From the NCBI GenBank assembly GCA_013178155.1, contig JABLXH010000028.1, positions 1 to 56,013 of the forward strand: DNA of 56,013 nucleotides. The letters run 5' to 3'. The stretch comes from Armatimonadota bacterium. GTDB lineage: Bacteria > Armatimonadota > Zipacnadia > Zipacnadales > UBA11051. Of the stretch, positions 32,533-41,532 are shown one piece after another (position 1 is the first letter of the stretch; each line of letters opens with the position of its first letter). The translations under genes were made by a program, and so were the position numbers. The notes beneath the pieces were generated by a model that was not told where the DNA came from, did not search any database, and was given only the letters and a program-made list of their open reading frames with translations.

Positions 32533-34842
32533 TCAGGTCAGATCCTCCCAGAAGGCGGCTCTTCGCGGTATGTCCCCCAAGCCACGAACGTACACCGGCG
32601 ATCCAGTCAACTCCAGGACCACCGTTCCCTGGTCCGAGCGCCGGTGCGACCGATTGCCCATGGTGTCGGTCACCTCGACCGGCCCCGCTGCCGGAAGGAC
32701 CAACCGCACCGGCGCCCGCCACCGCTCCTCCCATGGCTCCCCGGGCTTACGGGAGTTATGGGCGAAATGCTCGGGCGGCCACCAGGCCAGGTCGGTCTCG
32801 TGCTTCTCGCGATAGCTCCAGAGCACGTCTATAGTTTCGCCGTCGCGAGCAAAGCGCACTCCGTAAAGCTCGTCATCTCCCAGTTCCAGGCGTCCCAGAC
32901 AGGTCGCACCCTCCAACTGCTCGGTCATGGCGCCGAAGGCCACATACTGCGGTTTGGGGGTCAGGTCGGTATAGAGCATGCCATAGTTGTACTCGCCGTC
33001 TGCCGGGTACTGACGCTGCGCGAACCAGACGCCGTCCTGGAACTGATACCACTCGATGACCCTTACCCCGAGAGCGATGGCGCAGACGTAGGTTCGAACG
33101 AGGTAGTCTGCAGCCGTGCGCAGGTCCACGCTGCTGCGGTAGTGACTGACGGGTGCATAGGCCTCCGTGATCCAGACTTCCTTCCCGCTATTTTGACGGG
33201 CAGCGGCAAGAGCGTCCTGCACCTGGGGTCGAAAGACCCAGCCCCGCCAGCCCTGCCAGAACTCCGGAGCCCGCGGGTGACATCCCGGATGGATAGACAG
33301 GACATCGGCCAGGGAGAGTCCCCCGGCGGTGACGAGAGCCGCGAGCCAGTCGCGCACCACGCCACCAAGACCCATGGTCATGACCTTCCCCTCTGGCCGC
33401 ACCTCCTGCATCACCTCGTGTACGGGGCGCAGGACACGCTCCACGTACTCTGCGGCACTGGCGCTGAAGTTGAGCTCATTGCCGACCTCGATGTACTCCC
33501 CCGCCTCGGGAAAGCGCGAAAGCGAGGCGCGGAGCAGGGTCTGCAACTCGCCGACCTTCTCCGGCGCCGGCACCGATGCTCCCATCTGCACATGGGGGAG
33601 AATGCCGTGGCGTTCCAGGAGCGCCAGTCTTTGCCTTGTCATGGCTACCTGGTCTTCGGTCAGGGACTCCTGCAACGGGATCCATCCTCCGCGTAGCCAC
33701 CGAACGCCGATGCGCTCCGCCAGGCGCAGCACTGTGTCAAGGTCCCATTGGTCCGGATAGTATTGGGGGTTCGCGATGACAGCGGCCAAACCGAAAGGGG
33801 AATCCCGCCGCGTCCCCCCGGCCTCCTGTTCCGGGAGCACGCCTATCGTCGTCCGGTATGGCTGGTGGCCGGCACTCCAGGAAAGCAAGGTGTCTACGAA
33901 GAGCACTCCACGCTCCCCGGGCCAGAGCGTCCGCGACACCCTTCGGCACTCGGAGGGGCCCAGGTTCAGGGGCAACCGTTCCTTCAGCAGCGTCTGGCCC
34001 TGGTAGTCGTGGACCACGATGTCCAGACGTCCGCTCTGGCGACGGCGGCTAACGTTGGTTATTTCAACCGTCAGGGGCACCCGTTCGCCCGGCGCGAACA
34101 GGTTGCCCACGCGCCCTGTCGCTACTGAAAGGGCGAGGGGGCGCCCGGCGGCCATGGCAGCCAGACGCGCGGGGTCACGGCCTGCAGCTGGTACGGCCAG
34201 CAGGGCCATTCGGCAGGTGACCTCCGTCGCGGGAGCAACCGGCGGAGTCAGGCGCCAGTGACGGGCCCGGTCGCGACTGCGCCCGTAGATCCAGTCTGGA
34301 TCGTAGTCATCAGCCACCATGACCAGGGCGGTGTCCCCGAAGATGACCTGGCGCAGTTGACACTCGGTGTCCGGATAGACTGTGTCTCCCCTGACCTCCC
34401 ACGGGTGCTTGCCGGTCGGCTTCACCCACTTGGTCACGGCGCGAGTCTGAACATCAGTGATCTCCGGGCCGAAGGTGAAGCCAAAGCCGCTGGTCCAGGT
34501 GTTCCAGCGTCGGGGGGGACCGTCGTAGGCGATAGTCCAGCGAAGCACGCTGCCCTCAGCCAAAGGCTCCACGCGGACAGTAACCTCAGCGGCGTCTGCT
34601 GCCGGCCCCTCGAGCTCGAAACGCATCACCCCATTGTCGGCAGGAACGGCCCGCAGCGTCCGGAAAGCCAGGCCCGTTTCGTCGTTGGCGCGGTACTCCA
34701 CCCCGCGCACCAGTACCCCAAGCTGTCCGTTGAGCTGCCCGGCAAACGTCAGTTGGCCCTCCTGCCACAGCACTGCAGCCGTGTGGCCCGGGGCCGGCGT
34801 GGTCAGAGCGAGGACCAGTAGAACCGCGCAACGATTGCTCAT
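32533..34842 (-). CDS. Secreted glycoside-hydrolase-like protein (TIM-barrel, clan A type)
   Basis: A 769-aa protein with an N-terminal signal peptide (CAVLLVLALTTPAPGHTA), a beta-sandwich region up to about residue 345, and a (beta/alpha)8 barrel from about 350 to 690. The barrel contains VRWLRGGWIPLQES, EYIEVGNELNFSASAAEYVE (Glu456 candidate acid/base) and KEVWITEAYAP (Glu560 candidate nucleophile). This spacing fits GH39/GH5-like retaining hydrolases of clan A, without a clear family. A beta-rich end follows (VEVTDTMGNRSHRRSDQGTV). The ATG has GGAG 10 bases upstream. The substrate is probably a plant- or microbe-derived polysaccharide. Confidence 0.75.
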   Translation of the reverse strand: MSNRCAVLLVLALTTPAPGHTAAVLWQEGQLTFAGQLNGQLGVLVRGVEYRANDETGLAFRTLRAVPADNGVMRFELEGPAADAAEVTVRVEPLAEGSVLRWTIAYDGPPRRWNTWTSGFGFTFGPEITDVQTRAVTKWVKPTGKHPWEVRGDTVYPDTECQLRQVIFGDTALVMVADDYDPDWIYGRSRDRARHWRLTPPVAPATEVTCRMALLAVPAAGRDPARLAAMAAGRPLALSVATGRVGNLFAPGERVPLTVEITNVSRRRQSGRLDIVVHDYQGQTLLKERLPLNLGPSECRRVSRTLWPGERGVLFVDTLLSWSAGHQPYRTTIGVLPEQEAGGTRRDSPFGLAAVIANPQYYPDQWDLDTVLRLAERIGVRWLRGGWIPLQESLTEDQVAMTRQRLALLERHGILPHVQMGASVPAPEKVGELQTLLRASLSRFPEAGEYIEVGNELNFSASAAEYVERVLRPVHEVMQEVRPEGKVMTMGLGGVVRDWLAALVTAGGLSLADVLSIHPGCHPRAPEFWQGWRGWVFRPQVQDALAAARQNSGKEVWITEAYAPVSHYRSSVDLRTAADYLVRTYVCAIALGVRVIEWYQFQDGVWFAQRQYPADGEYNYGMLYTDLTPKPQYVAFGAMTEQLEGATCLGRLELGDDELYGVRFARDGETIDVLWSYREKHETDLAWWPPEHFAHNSRKPGEPWEERWRAPVRLVLPAAGPVEVTDTMGNRSHRRSDQGTVVLELTGSPVYVRGLGDIPRRAAFWEDLT

Positions 34843-35013
34843 TTCACACTTTCTCCCATGCTATGCAGGTTCCCTGTGCCCGGTCTTTGGCCCTCCCTGA
34901 CACTTGGGGGCAGCCGCCGTAGTCAGGAGGTCACGGACGGCAACAAGGCGAACGTAGACCGCGCTCCTTCCCCGGGGGTGTGCGAGCGAGCATCCAGGCC
35001 CAGGTGTCCGCAG

Positions 35014-38000
35014 ATGCGTCTCCGAAGTGTGCTTGTCCGCTGCCTGACCTCAGCGTCGCTAATCCTTGCCTTCTGTTCTACCGCCGCCGTCGCCACCGAC
35101 CTGAGCGGGACGATAGACAGCGATACGTCACTCACCGCTGCGGGTAACCCCTACAACCTGGTGGGTTCGCTCTCCATCGCTGCCGGCAAGCGATTGACCC
35201 TGGGCCCAGGCGTGGTCGTCGTGGCCCGGGGCAACCATCGCATCTACGTCCATGGCACTCTCCAGACCGACGGCACCGGGACCCATCCGGTCATCCTCAG
35301 AGCCGCCGATGCAGCAGCGCGCGGTGCCTGGGAGGGCGTCTACGTCGCAGCGGGAGGGCAGTGTCTGTGGAGCAACACCGCGGTCAAGAATGCGACGACT
35401 GGCCTGACGGCGGTGGGTGCCAATCTTCAACTGGATAACTGCAACCTTCTCCTGTGTGAGACCGACGGCGCCATGGCGTGGGGCAGCACGGTTCTAAGCG
35501 CCACCGGCTGTCACTTTGACAACAACGGTCGCCATGGGCTGTGTCTGGAAGGCGACGAGGCCACCGGGGCCGTCGGCGAGTGCCACTTCCGGCGCAACGG
35601 ACAGTATCCGGTGTACCTGAAGGCCACGCTCGCCGAGATGCTGCAGGCTGGAAACGTCTATGCCGGCAATGGCGTCCAGCGCATCGGTGTTAGTTGCAGT
35701 CTCACCAACGATATCACCGACGACGATACCTGGATCTACCAGGGGGTTGACTATGACACCAGTGCCGGGGCCGGAGAGCACACGCTGACCATCGCCGCGG
35801 GGGGCCAACTCCGCATTGCTCGCTCGGTACGGGTCCGTAGCGACGGCATGGAGGTGCGCGGCGCCCTGCGCGTCTTCGGTACGGAGGACCTGCGGTGCGC
35901 TCTGCTGTCGCCCTGGACCACTGCCCAACCCGGTGATTGGGCCGGTATCACTTTCAGGCCGGGGAGTTACGGCGATCTGAACTCACTGGACCTCGCCCAC
36001 GCGACCACCGGCATCACGGTTGATGGCGCGGAGGTCAGGGTGACCGACTGCACCATCAGGGACTGCCAGTATGACGGTCTCCGCGTCACGGGTGGCGCCA
36101 CAACCTACGCCCGGTTCGACCGTTTCTTTCGTTGCGGGCGCAGTGGAGTCAGACTGGATGGCCCGGACCTGACGGGGGTTGTGAAGGGCTGTGTCTTCCG
36201 CTGGTGCGGCGACTATCCCGTCTGGGCCCTGGCCCAGAATGTCTGGTTGGTGCGCAACCTCAATGTCTACACGGACAACGCCATCCAGGCAGTGGGCGTG
36301 AGTTGCACGCTGGATCCGGATCTGGATGGCGGCAGCCACTCCTGGGTCGCCCAGGGGGTGCCGCTGGACTGCACCGCCGACAGCCTGGGAACCGTCCTTA
36401 GCGTGGGCCCGGCGGCGGCACTGGTCCTGGGCCCGGACCTGGTCTTGCTTTCGGGCGGGGTGGAGGTCTGGGGGCATCTGGAGGTCCGGGGCACTTCATC
36501 CCGACAGGTCCGCTTTGAGCCGGCAAACGCCAGCCCGGCGCCGGGCGACTGGGGTGGAGTGACCCTGCATGGCGCTACGGGGGCGGTCAGTGGCGCACGG
36601 ATCGCCTGGGCCACTACGGGTCTCACGCTTGACGGTTGCTCCGTGCCCATTAGCGAGACCACGGTGTCCAGCAGCCAGTACGATGGTCTGCGTTGTCAGG
36701 GGAACAGCAGGCCCGTTGTCACGACCTCGCAGTTCGTGGGCAGTGGGCGACACGGGGTGCTGATCGAGAACACCGCCTGCCCGAACCTCGGGGATCTGGG
36801 CTCGATCGCCATCACGGATGATGGGTACAACCGCTTCTCTGGCAATGTCGGCTATGATGTCTACAACGCCACCCCCAATACGATCATGGCCCAGGGGAAC
36901 TGGTGGCCCAGCACCGACGAGGCCGCCATCGGAGCCCGGGTCTATGACGAGGCCGACGACTCCCGTCGCGGCCCGGTGCGGTTCATGCCATGCGCGGGCG
37001 GAACCCCCAACACCGCCCCGGTGCTTTCCTGGCTGGGGTCGGTGGGCTACGAGGCCGATGGACTTGACCCGGAGGTCGGCACACCTCAGGCCGTGTTCCG
37101 GTTCCGTGTGCGCTATGCCGACGCTGAGGGCAGCCCGCCAAGTTTCGTGAACCTCCACCTCGCCGCCGGCGATGGCGAGGTGGTAGGCAGCCCCTTCGCC
37201 ATGGACCGCGGCGCTCAGACCAACTACAAGGCTGGTGTCGTCTATCTCAAGAACCTCACCCTGGCTGCCGGGCGCAACTACACCTACTGGTTTGCGGCTG
37301 CCGATGGCGAGCTGGAGGCCGTAGGACCGCCGCTGCTGCCGAAAGCGGGCCCAACGGTGAACACCGGCCCTGTCCTGGAGTGGGTGGGCACCGACGGCTG
37401 GACATCAGACGGGGTGAACCCCGACAGCGGACTGCCCGGCGTAACGGCGTTCCGCTACCGCGTCCGGTACCGTGACGCCGACGGCGATGCCCCCGCCGTC
37501 GTCCTGTGTCATGTTGCCAGGGACGGAAGTCCAGTGACCGGCAGTCCGTTTACCATGACAATGGTGGCAGGTGGCGATCCGGAAGTGGGCCTCGTCTACG
37601 AGTACGCCCGCAAGCTCACGCAAACAGGAGCCTACACCTATCGCTTCGAGGCCTCCGACGGCTTACAGCAAGCCGAGGGTGCGGCGGCACAGGAGACCAG
37701 CGGCCCGGAGGTCAGTCCGGAGTCCGGGTCAGCTCTGATCTGGTCGCTCTCGGCCATCCCAGTGACAGGACGGATGGTTGACGTCCGCTGGAACCTCACC
37801 TCCGCAGCCAGGGTGTCGTTGCGGGTGGCCAGCCTCGCGGGAAGGACCGTGGCCGAACTGATGGCAGACGACCGTCGGCGGGCAGGACCGAATTCCGCCA
37901 CCTGGAACGGCCGCTCGCAACATGGTACGCCGGTTCCTGCCGGTACCTACCTCGTCATCCTGGAATGCCGCTCCGGCGACGGCAATCGGCACCAGCGCGC

Positions 38001-38025
38001 CACCACCGTCACGCTCAGCCCCTGA
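35014..38025 (+). CDS. Large secreted repeat protein: beta-helix, Ig-like domains, FlgD-Ig end
   Basis: A 1003-aa secreted protein with a signal peptide (RLRSVLVRCLTSASLILAF). Residues 28-660 contain three similar blocks of about 205 residues, each with a strand like LSIAAGKRLTLGPG, LTIAAGGQLRIAR or LSVGPAAALVLGPD and beta-helix rungs (CxxxxxxYDGLRV). Residues 664-780 and 782-900 are two Ig-like repeats beginning NTAPVLSWLGSVGYEADG and NTGPVLEWVGTDGWTSDG. The end (907-1000) is a FlgD-Ig-like domain (NSATWNGRSQHGTPVPAGTY). Such proteins bind or shape surface polysaccharides. The ATG was chosen since the upstream in-frame codons look non-coding; the ribosome site is weak. No enzyme function is evident. 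Confidence 0.8.
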   Translation: MRLRSVLVRCLTSASLILAFCSTAAVATDLSGTIDSDTSLTAAGNPYNLVGSLSIAAGKRLTLGPGVVVVARGNHRIYVHGTLQTDGTGTHPVILRAADAAARGAWEGVYVAAGGQCLWSNTAVKNATTGLTAVGANLQLDNCNLLLCETDGAMAWGSTVLSATGCHFDNNGRHGLCLEGDEATGAVGECHFRRNGQYPVYLKATLAEMLQAGNVYAGNGVQRIGVSCSLTNDITDDDTWIYQGVDYDTSAGAGEHTLTIAAGGQLRIARSVRVRSDGMEVRGALRVFGTEDLRCALLSPWTTAQPGDWAGITFRPGSYGDLNSLDLAHATTGITVDGAEVRVTDCTIRDCQYDGLRVTGGATTYARFDRFFRCGRSGVRLDGPDLTGVVKGCVFRWCGDYPVWALAQNVWLVRNLNVYTDNAIQAVGVSCTLDPDLDGGSHSWVAQGVPLDCTADSLGTVLSVGPAAALVLGPDLVLLSGGVEVWGHLEVRGTSSRQVRFEPANASPAPGDWGGVTLHGATGAVSGARIAWATTGLTLDGCSVPISETTVSSSQYDGLRCQGNSRPVVTTSQFVGSGRHGVLIENTACPNLGDLGSIAITDDGYNRFSGNVGYDVYNATPNTIMAQGNWWPSTDEAAIGARVYDEADDSRRGPVRFMPCAGGTPNTAPVLSWLGSVGYEADGLDPEVGTPQAVFRFRVRYADAEGSPPSFVNLHLAAGDGEVVGSPFAMDRGAQTNYKAGVVYLKNLTLAAGRNYTYWFAAADGELEAVGPPLLPKAGPTVNTGPVLEWVGTDGWTSDGVNPDSGLPGVTAFRYRVRYRDADGDAPAVVLCHVARDGSPVTGSPFTMTMVAGGDPEVGLVYEYARKLTQTGAYTYRFEASDGLQQAEGAAAQETSGPEVSPESGSALIWSLSAIPVTGRMVDVRWNLTSAARVSLRVASLAGRTVAELMADDRRRAGPNSATWNGRSQHGTPVPAGTYLVILECRSGDGNRHQRATTVTLSP

Positions 38026-38139
38026 CCGTATGTGAGACCAGAGTTGCTGCAGCCTTGAGCCCCCACAGAAGGAAAAGACGGCCTGGAGCGCCAACAATGG
38101 GGTTAGCTCAGCCACATGCGGGGGTCTCTGAGGTCGGCG

Positions 38140-39222
38140 ATGGACGAAGAGTTGAGCCAACTGATCAGTGAGACTGTCAACACGCGAGCCAAGCTGGATG
38201 TGCTCCGCTACTTCCACGAGAACCCCTTCGCCTGGGAGTCACTGGCGGGGCTGGCACGGCGTCTCTATCGCGCGGAGGCTGACCTTGAGCCGGCGCTGGT
38301 CAGTCTGACACAATCGGGTCTGCTGCAAGCGCGGGCCACTGAGCGCACCGGCCATGGGGTTGTCTACAACTACTCACGCAGCGACCTGCGCTGCGAGGTT
38401 GTAGACCGCCTGCTGCAAGCGTACAGGGGTCCTGACAGCAGGCAAGTTATCGAGGCGGTTGCCGCGGCTGATCGCGAGACGCGTGCCCGTGACCTTGCCC
38501 GACAACGGGAGCTTGAGGACCTGCAGACACGCTTTGTCTCCATGGTCAGCCATGAGCTGCGGACCCCTGTGACTGCCGTCCACGGCATCCTGACCGCGAT
38601 TCTTAAGCGCGACGACCTCACCGAGCCTGAGATCCGGCCCCTCCTGGAACGGGCCTTGGCCCAATGCGACCGTCTCGCCAGCACGGCCGAGAACCTGCTG
38701 CTTCTCTCGGGCGTGCAGGCCACTGGCCGTCTGGACCTCTATCTGGGCGACGTCGAAGTGCCGGTGCTGATCGCGGAGACCCTCGATGAGTTACGGCGCG
38801 AGGGAATGGACCGCGAGATCACCTGTGAGCTTCCCGACATGCCCGTGCTCGTCGCCGACGAGTACCTCCTCGGTCAGGCCCTCAAGGAACTGCTCAGCAA
38901 CGCCGTGAAGTTCTCAGACCCGGGGAGCCGAGTCACACTGACGGCGGCCCACGATGCGGGCTGGGTGCGGCTGGCGGTCGCTGATGAGGGAACGGGCATT
39001 GAGCCCAGAAGCCGCGAGCGGGTCTTTCAAGCCTTCTACCAGGAGGAAGCGGACAGCTCCCGACGCGCCGCCGGGCTGGGTCTAGGCCTGTACGTGACGC
39101 GACTCATCGCCGAACAACACGGTGGGCGTGTGGACGTCGAGACAAAAGAAGGTGCGGGCACGACCGTCAGCATCCACATGCCTGTGGCGGGCCCGACGCC
39201 GGAGGGACAAGCGGGGGGTTAG
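38140..39222 (+). CDS. Histidine kinase with N-terminal winged-helix-like domain
   Basis: A 360-aa protein with no membrane helix. Residues 14-95 resemble a winged helix (LDVLRYFHENPFAWESLAGLA, SLTQSGLLQARATERTG, VVYNYSRSDLR). A coiled linker then leads to a HisKA domain with H-box FVSMVSHELRTPVTAVHG (His138). The HATPase_c domain has the N box LLSNAVKFSDPGS, G1 VADEGTGIEP and G2 GLGLGLYVTRL. No response regulator is nearby. The ATG at 38140 has GAGG upstream; another in-frame ATG at 38116 would add eight residues. A cytosolic kinase with a DNA-binding-type input domain could sense a ligand or DNA state. The domain assignment of the N-terminus is moderate. Confidence 0.82.
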   Translation: MDEELSQLISETVNTRAKLDVLRYFHENPFAWESLAGLARRLYRAEADLEPALVSLTQSGLLQARATERTGHGVVYNYSRSDLRCEVVDRLLQAYRGPDSRQVIEAVAAADRETRARDLARQRELEDLQTRFVSMVSHELRTPVTAVHGILTAILKRDDLTEPEIRPLLERALAQCDRLASTAENLLLLSGVQATGRLDLYLGDVEVPVLIAETLDELRREGMDREITCELPDMPVLVADEYLLGQALKELLSNAVKFSDPGSRVTLTAAHDAGWVRLAVADEGTGIEPRSRERVFQAFYQEEADSSRRAAGLGLGLYVTRLIAEQHGGRVDVETKEGAGTTVSIHMPVAGPTPEGQAGG

Positions 39223-39234
39223 GCACAACACGCA

Positions 39235-39272
39235 GCGGTCCCGCTCAACCACGTGGGGCTGGGCGGGACCGC
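39235..39272 (+). terminator. Stem-loop after the kinase gene
   Basis: A 10-bp perfect inverted repeat, GCGGTCCCGC and GCGGGACCGC, with an 18-base loop lies 12 bases after the kinase stop. No U-tract follows, so termination strength is uncertain. Confidence 0.45.
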
Positions 39273-39307
39273 GATGGCGCGATTATGAGGCGACGGGGAC
39301 CTGCCGC

Positions 39308-39333
39308 CTTCCGGGCACTCGGAGGCCCGGAAG
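39308..39333 (-). terminator. Stem-loop directly after the small secreted-protein gene
   Basis: A 9-bp perfect inverted repeat, CTTCCGGGC and GCCCGGAAG, with an 8-base loop touches the stop codon of the minus-strand gene at 39334. There is no U-tract. With the hairpin at 39235 it fills the convergent gap. Confidence 0.45.
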
Positions 39334-39855
39334 CTACTGCGTCTCGCAGGGGCGGTCGCAGTGCACGACGCCCGCCTTCACAGCGGTCGCCGTCGGCGCC
39401 ACCTGAGGCAACGCCGCTGCCACTCGCCGCGCCCACTCTTGAGCCAACTGCTGCTGCGACTTGCCTGCGGCCCGAGCGTCCTGCGGATAGACAGAGACCA
39501 GCCGGTACGACCCGACGAAGACGGTGGGGGCACTGCGTACCTTGCCCACGCAGACGGCCTCGGGCTGGACCGGACCATTGGAGATGATCTCCACGAGACG
39601 GTTGTAGATGGCTACCTCGCGCTCGGCAATGCTGTAACCGGCCGCAGGGCACTTGATGTCGAGCATGTCGAAGGCGCCGATGCCAATCCGCGCCTCGGCG
39701 GGGCGGTAGCTGTCGGCCGTCTTGGGCTTGGAGCTCAGTCCGCCCCAGATCTTGACTTCCCGCACGGGGTTACACTCCGCTGCGGCGGCATAGGGAATAA
39801 CGACCCCTAGCAGCAGGATGCCAGCGCACAACGGCAACAGCACTCTGGTCTTCAT
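39334..39855 (-). CDS. Small secreted protein of unknown function
   Basis: A 173-aa protein with a signal peptide (VLLPLCAGILLLGVVIPYAA, cleavage near AAAA). The mature part carries four cysteines (AECNP, DIKCPAAG, EAVCVGK, VVHCDRPC) plus one near the end, which could form disulfides outside the cytoplasm. It is neither clearly a lipoprotein nor an enzyme. The ATG with GGAGG six bases upstream starts nine codons after an earlier ATG without such a site. It lies 110 bases from uppS on the same strand and opposes the kinase gene. I do not recognise the family. Confidence 0.7.
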   Translation of the reverse strand: MKTRVLLPLCAGILLLGVVIPYAAAAECNPVREVKIWGGLSSKPKTADSYRPAEARIGIGAFDMLDIKCPAAGYSIAEREVAIYNRLVEIISNGPVQPEAVCVGKVRSAPTVFVGSYRLVSVYPQDARAAGKSQQQLAQEWARRVAAALPQVAPTATAVKAGVVHCDRPCETQ

Positions 39856-39965
39856 GGCATGCCTCCGGATCCAGATCGGCACGGCGGGCCCTCAGAAACT
39901 ACTCCGCGGTACGAAACCTGCCCCATGATAGCCCAATCTCGGTCCGCGGCCAAGACCCCAGAGCC

Positions 39966-40721
39966 TCAAGAAATGCTCTGCGGCACGCCGCCGAACCGTC
40001 GCTCTCGCCGGGTGAAGATGCGTAGCGCTTCCAGCAGGTGCTCTCGTTCGAAGTCGGGCCACAGCACATCCAGCACCACGAGCTCCGCGTAGGCTATCTC
40101 CCAGAGCAGGAAATTGCTGACCCGCATCTCGCCCCCCGGCCGCAGCAGGAGTTCAACATCGGGCAACTCGGGGGCGTAGAGGTGGCGCGCGAAGTCGTTC
40201 TCGCCGATGTCCTGCGGCTCCAGCTCGCCCCCATGAACCGCTGTGGCGACCGCGCGGGCAGCGTCCACGATCTCCGCTCGCCCGCCATAGTTGAGACACA
40301 AGTTCAGCGTCAGGCCCTGGTTGTCAGCCGTAGCCTTGCGCCCAGCAGCCAGCATCTCCTGCAAGGACTGGGGAAGCTGGCTCAATCGGCCCGAAGCCCG
40401 GAAGACGACATCTGCCTCGTCCAGCTCGCGCAACTCCTCCCGCAGGCTGTTCTCGATGAGGGCCAAAAGCCCTTCCACCTCAGCCTGGGGCCGCGACCAG
40501 TTCTCCGTCGAGAAGGCATAGAGGCTGACGACCTCGACGCCCAGTTCAGCGCTAGCCTGGACAAAACGCTTGGTCGCTTTGCGACCCTCGATGTGTCCCG
40601 CGAGACGCGGCAGACCGCGTTGCTGGGCCCAGCGGCCGTTGCCATCCATCACGACCGCGATGTGGCGGGGGATGTGCAACCCCTCGGCGGCGGCCTGATC
40701 GGCGAGCGTAGCGCCCTCCAA
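39966..40721 (-). CDS. uppS: Isoprenyl transferase (undecaprenyl diphosphate synthase)
   Basis: About 251 aa. The enzyme makes the C55 lipid carrier for cell-wall and surface-glycan assembly by cis-condensation of isopentenyl diphosphate units. Motifs: HIAVVMDGNGRWAQQRGLPR (catalytic Asp), ELGVEVVSLYAFSTENWSRP, TLNLCLNYGGRAEI and LLLRPGGEMRVSNFLLWEIA. The start is set at TTG (EGATLADQ) because GAGGGG lies eight bases upstream; a GTG five codons earlier is also in frame. It is the last gene of the rpsB-to-uppS group. Its product supports the glycan operon and the wall genes elsewhere in the window. Confidence 0.95.
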   Translation of the reverse strand: MEGATLADQAAAEGLHIPRHIAVVMDGNGRWAQQRGLPRLAGHIEGRKATKRFVQASAELGVEVVSLYAFSTENWSRPQAEVEGLLALIENSLREELRELDEADVVFRASGRLSQLPQSLQEMLAAGRKATADNQGLTLNLCLNYGGRAEIVDAARAVATAVHGGELEPQDIGENDFARHLYAPELPDVELLLRPGGEMRVSNFLLWEIAYAELVVLDVLWPDFEREHLLEALRIFTRRERRFGGVPQSIS

Positions 40722-40745
40722 CTTGGGTCCCCTCACTACACAGGG

Positions 40746-40961
40746 CTACTGGCGGCACGGCAACCCCGCAGGTAGGTCCGGGAAGCCGGCAATCACCAGA
40801 GTGATCTCTCCGTCAACGCTTACGTCCTCGCGAACCACCCGCCACACCCGCGCTCCGGCCACAGGCCGCGGGGGTTGGGTGACCGTCTCTCTTACCCTGG
40901 ATACGCCGGCTGTTCGCAGGCGTCGCCTAGCCTCCTCGACCGGCAGGCCCAGGACGTCCAC
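40746..40961 (-). CDS. Small PASTA-like protein between frr and uppS
   Basis: A 71-aa protein whose start, VDVLGLPVEEARRRLRTAGV, matches the first strand and helix of PASTA repeats, and whose end WRVVREDVSVDGEITLVIAG fits the closing strands. It has no membrane helix and no signal peptide. It is a single-domain version, and its position between frr and uppS recalls a conserved unnamed gene in some Firmicutes, though I cannot name it. The GTG has GGAGGTG eight bases upstream. The frr stop is three bases away. Ligand and function are unknown; the match to PASTA is by eye. Confidence 0.6.
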   Translation of the reverse strand: MDVLGLPVEEARRRLRTAGVSRVRETVTQPPRPVAGARVWRVVREDVSVDGEITLVIAGFPDLPAGLPCRQ

Positions 40962-40964
40962 GCC

Positions 40965-41519
40965 CTACACCTCCATGATCTCCGCTTCCTTGGCCCGCGT
41001 GAGTTCATCCACCTTGGCGATGAACTCGTCAGTCAGCTTCTGAATCTCCTTCTTGCCCCGCTCACAGTCGTCCTCTGAGATCTCAGAGGCCTTCTGCTTC
41101 TTCTCCAGGGTCTCGTTCGCCTCGCGGCGCAGGTTGCGGATAGCGATCTTCCCCTCTTCGGCTTTCTGGTGCACCAGCCTGGTCAACTCGCGCCGTCGCT
41201 CTTCTGTCAATGCCGGGATCTCCAGCCGGATGACGTTGCCATCGCTGTTGGGCGTAAGGTTGAGGTCAGAGGCGAAGATGGCCTTCTCAATGGCCGGCAG
41301 GACAGACTTGTCCCAGGGCGAGATCAGCAACTGGCGGGCTTCCGGCACCGTCACCGTGGCGATCTGGTTCACAGGTAATTCGCTGCCGTAATACTCCACC
41401 TTGACTCTGTCAAGCAGAGCGGGGGTAGCGCGGCCAGTGCGTACGGTCGCAAAGTCACGCTCAGTGGCTTCAATGGAGCGCGCCATTTTCTCCTTTGCGG
41501 TCTTGAGGACTTGCTGCAT
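40965..41519 (-). CDS. frr: Ribosome recycling factor
   Basis: A 184-aa protein that, with EF-G, splits post-termination ribosomes. Visible features: N-terminal helix TAKEKMARSIEATERDFATV, then RTGRATPALLDRVKVEYYGS, and the charged coiled-coil ending near LTRAKEAEIMEV. The ATG at 41519 has GGAGG seven bases upstream; a GTG one codon before is also possible. pyrH ends 13 bases upstream. The pyrH-frr pair is a standard bacterial order. Confidence 0.97.
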   Translation of the reverse strand: MQQVLKTAKEKMARSIEATERDFATVRTGRATPALLDRVKVEYYGSELPVNQIATVTVPEARQLLISPWDKSVLPAIEKAIFASDLNLTPNSDGNVIRLEIPALTEERRRELTRLVHQKAEEGKIAIRNLRREANETLEKKQKASEISEDDCERGKKEIQKLTDEFIAKVDELTRAKEAEIMEV

Positions 41520-41532
41520 CACGACGCCTCCT

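Noticed and set aside
33085-33110. T-loop-like GGTTCGAAC suggesting a tRNA
   Set aside because: No cloverleaf, acceptor stem or D-loop can be drawn, and the site is inside a coding region.
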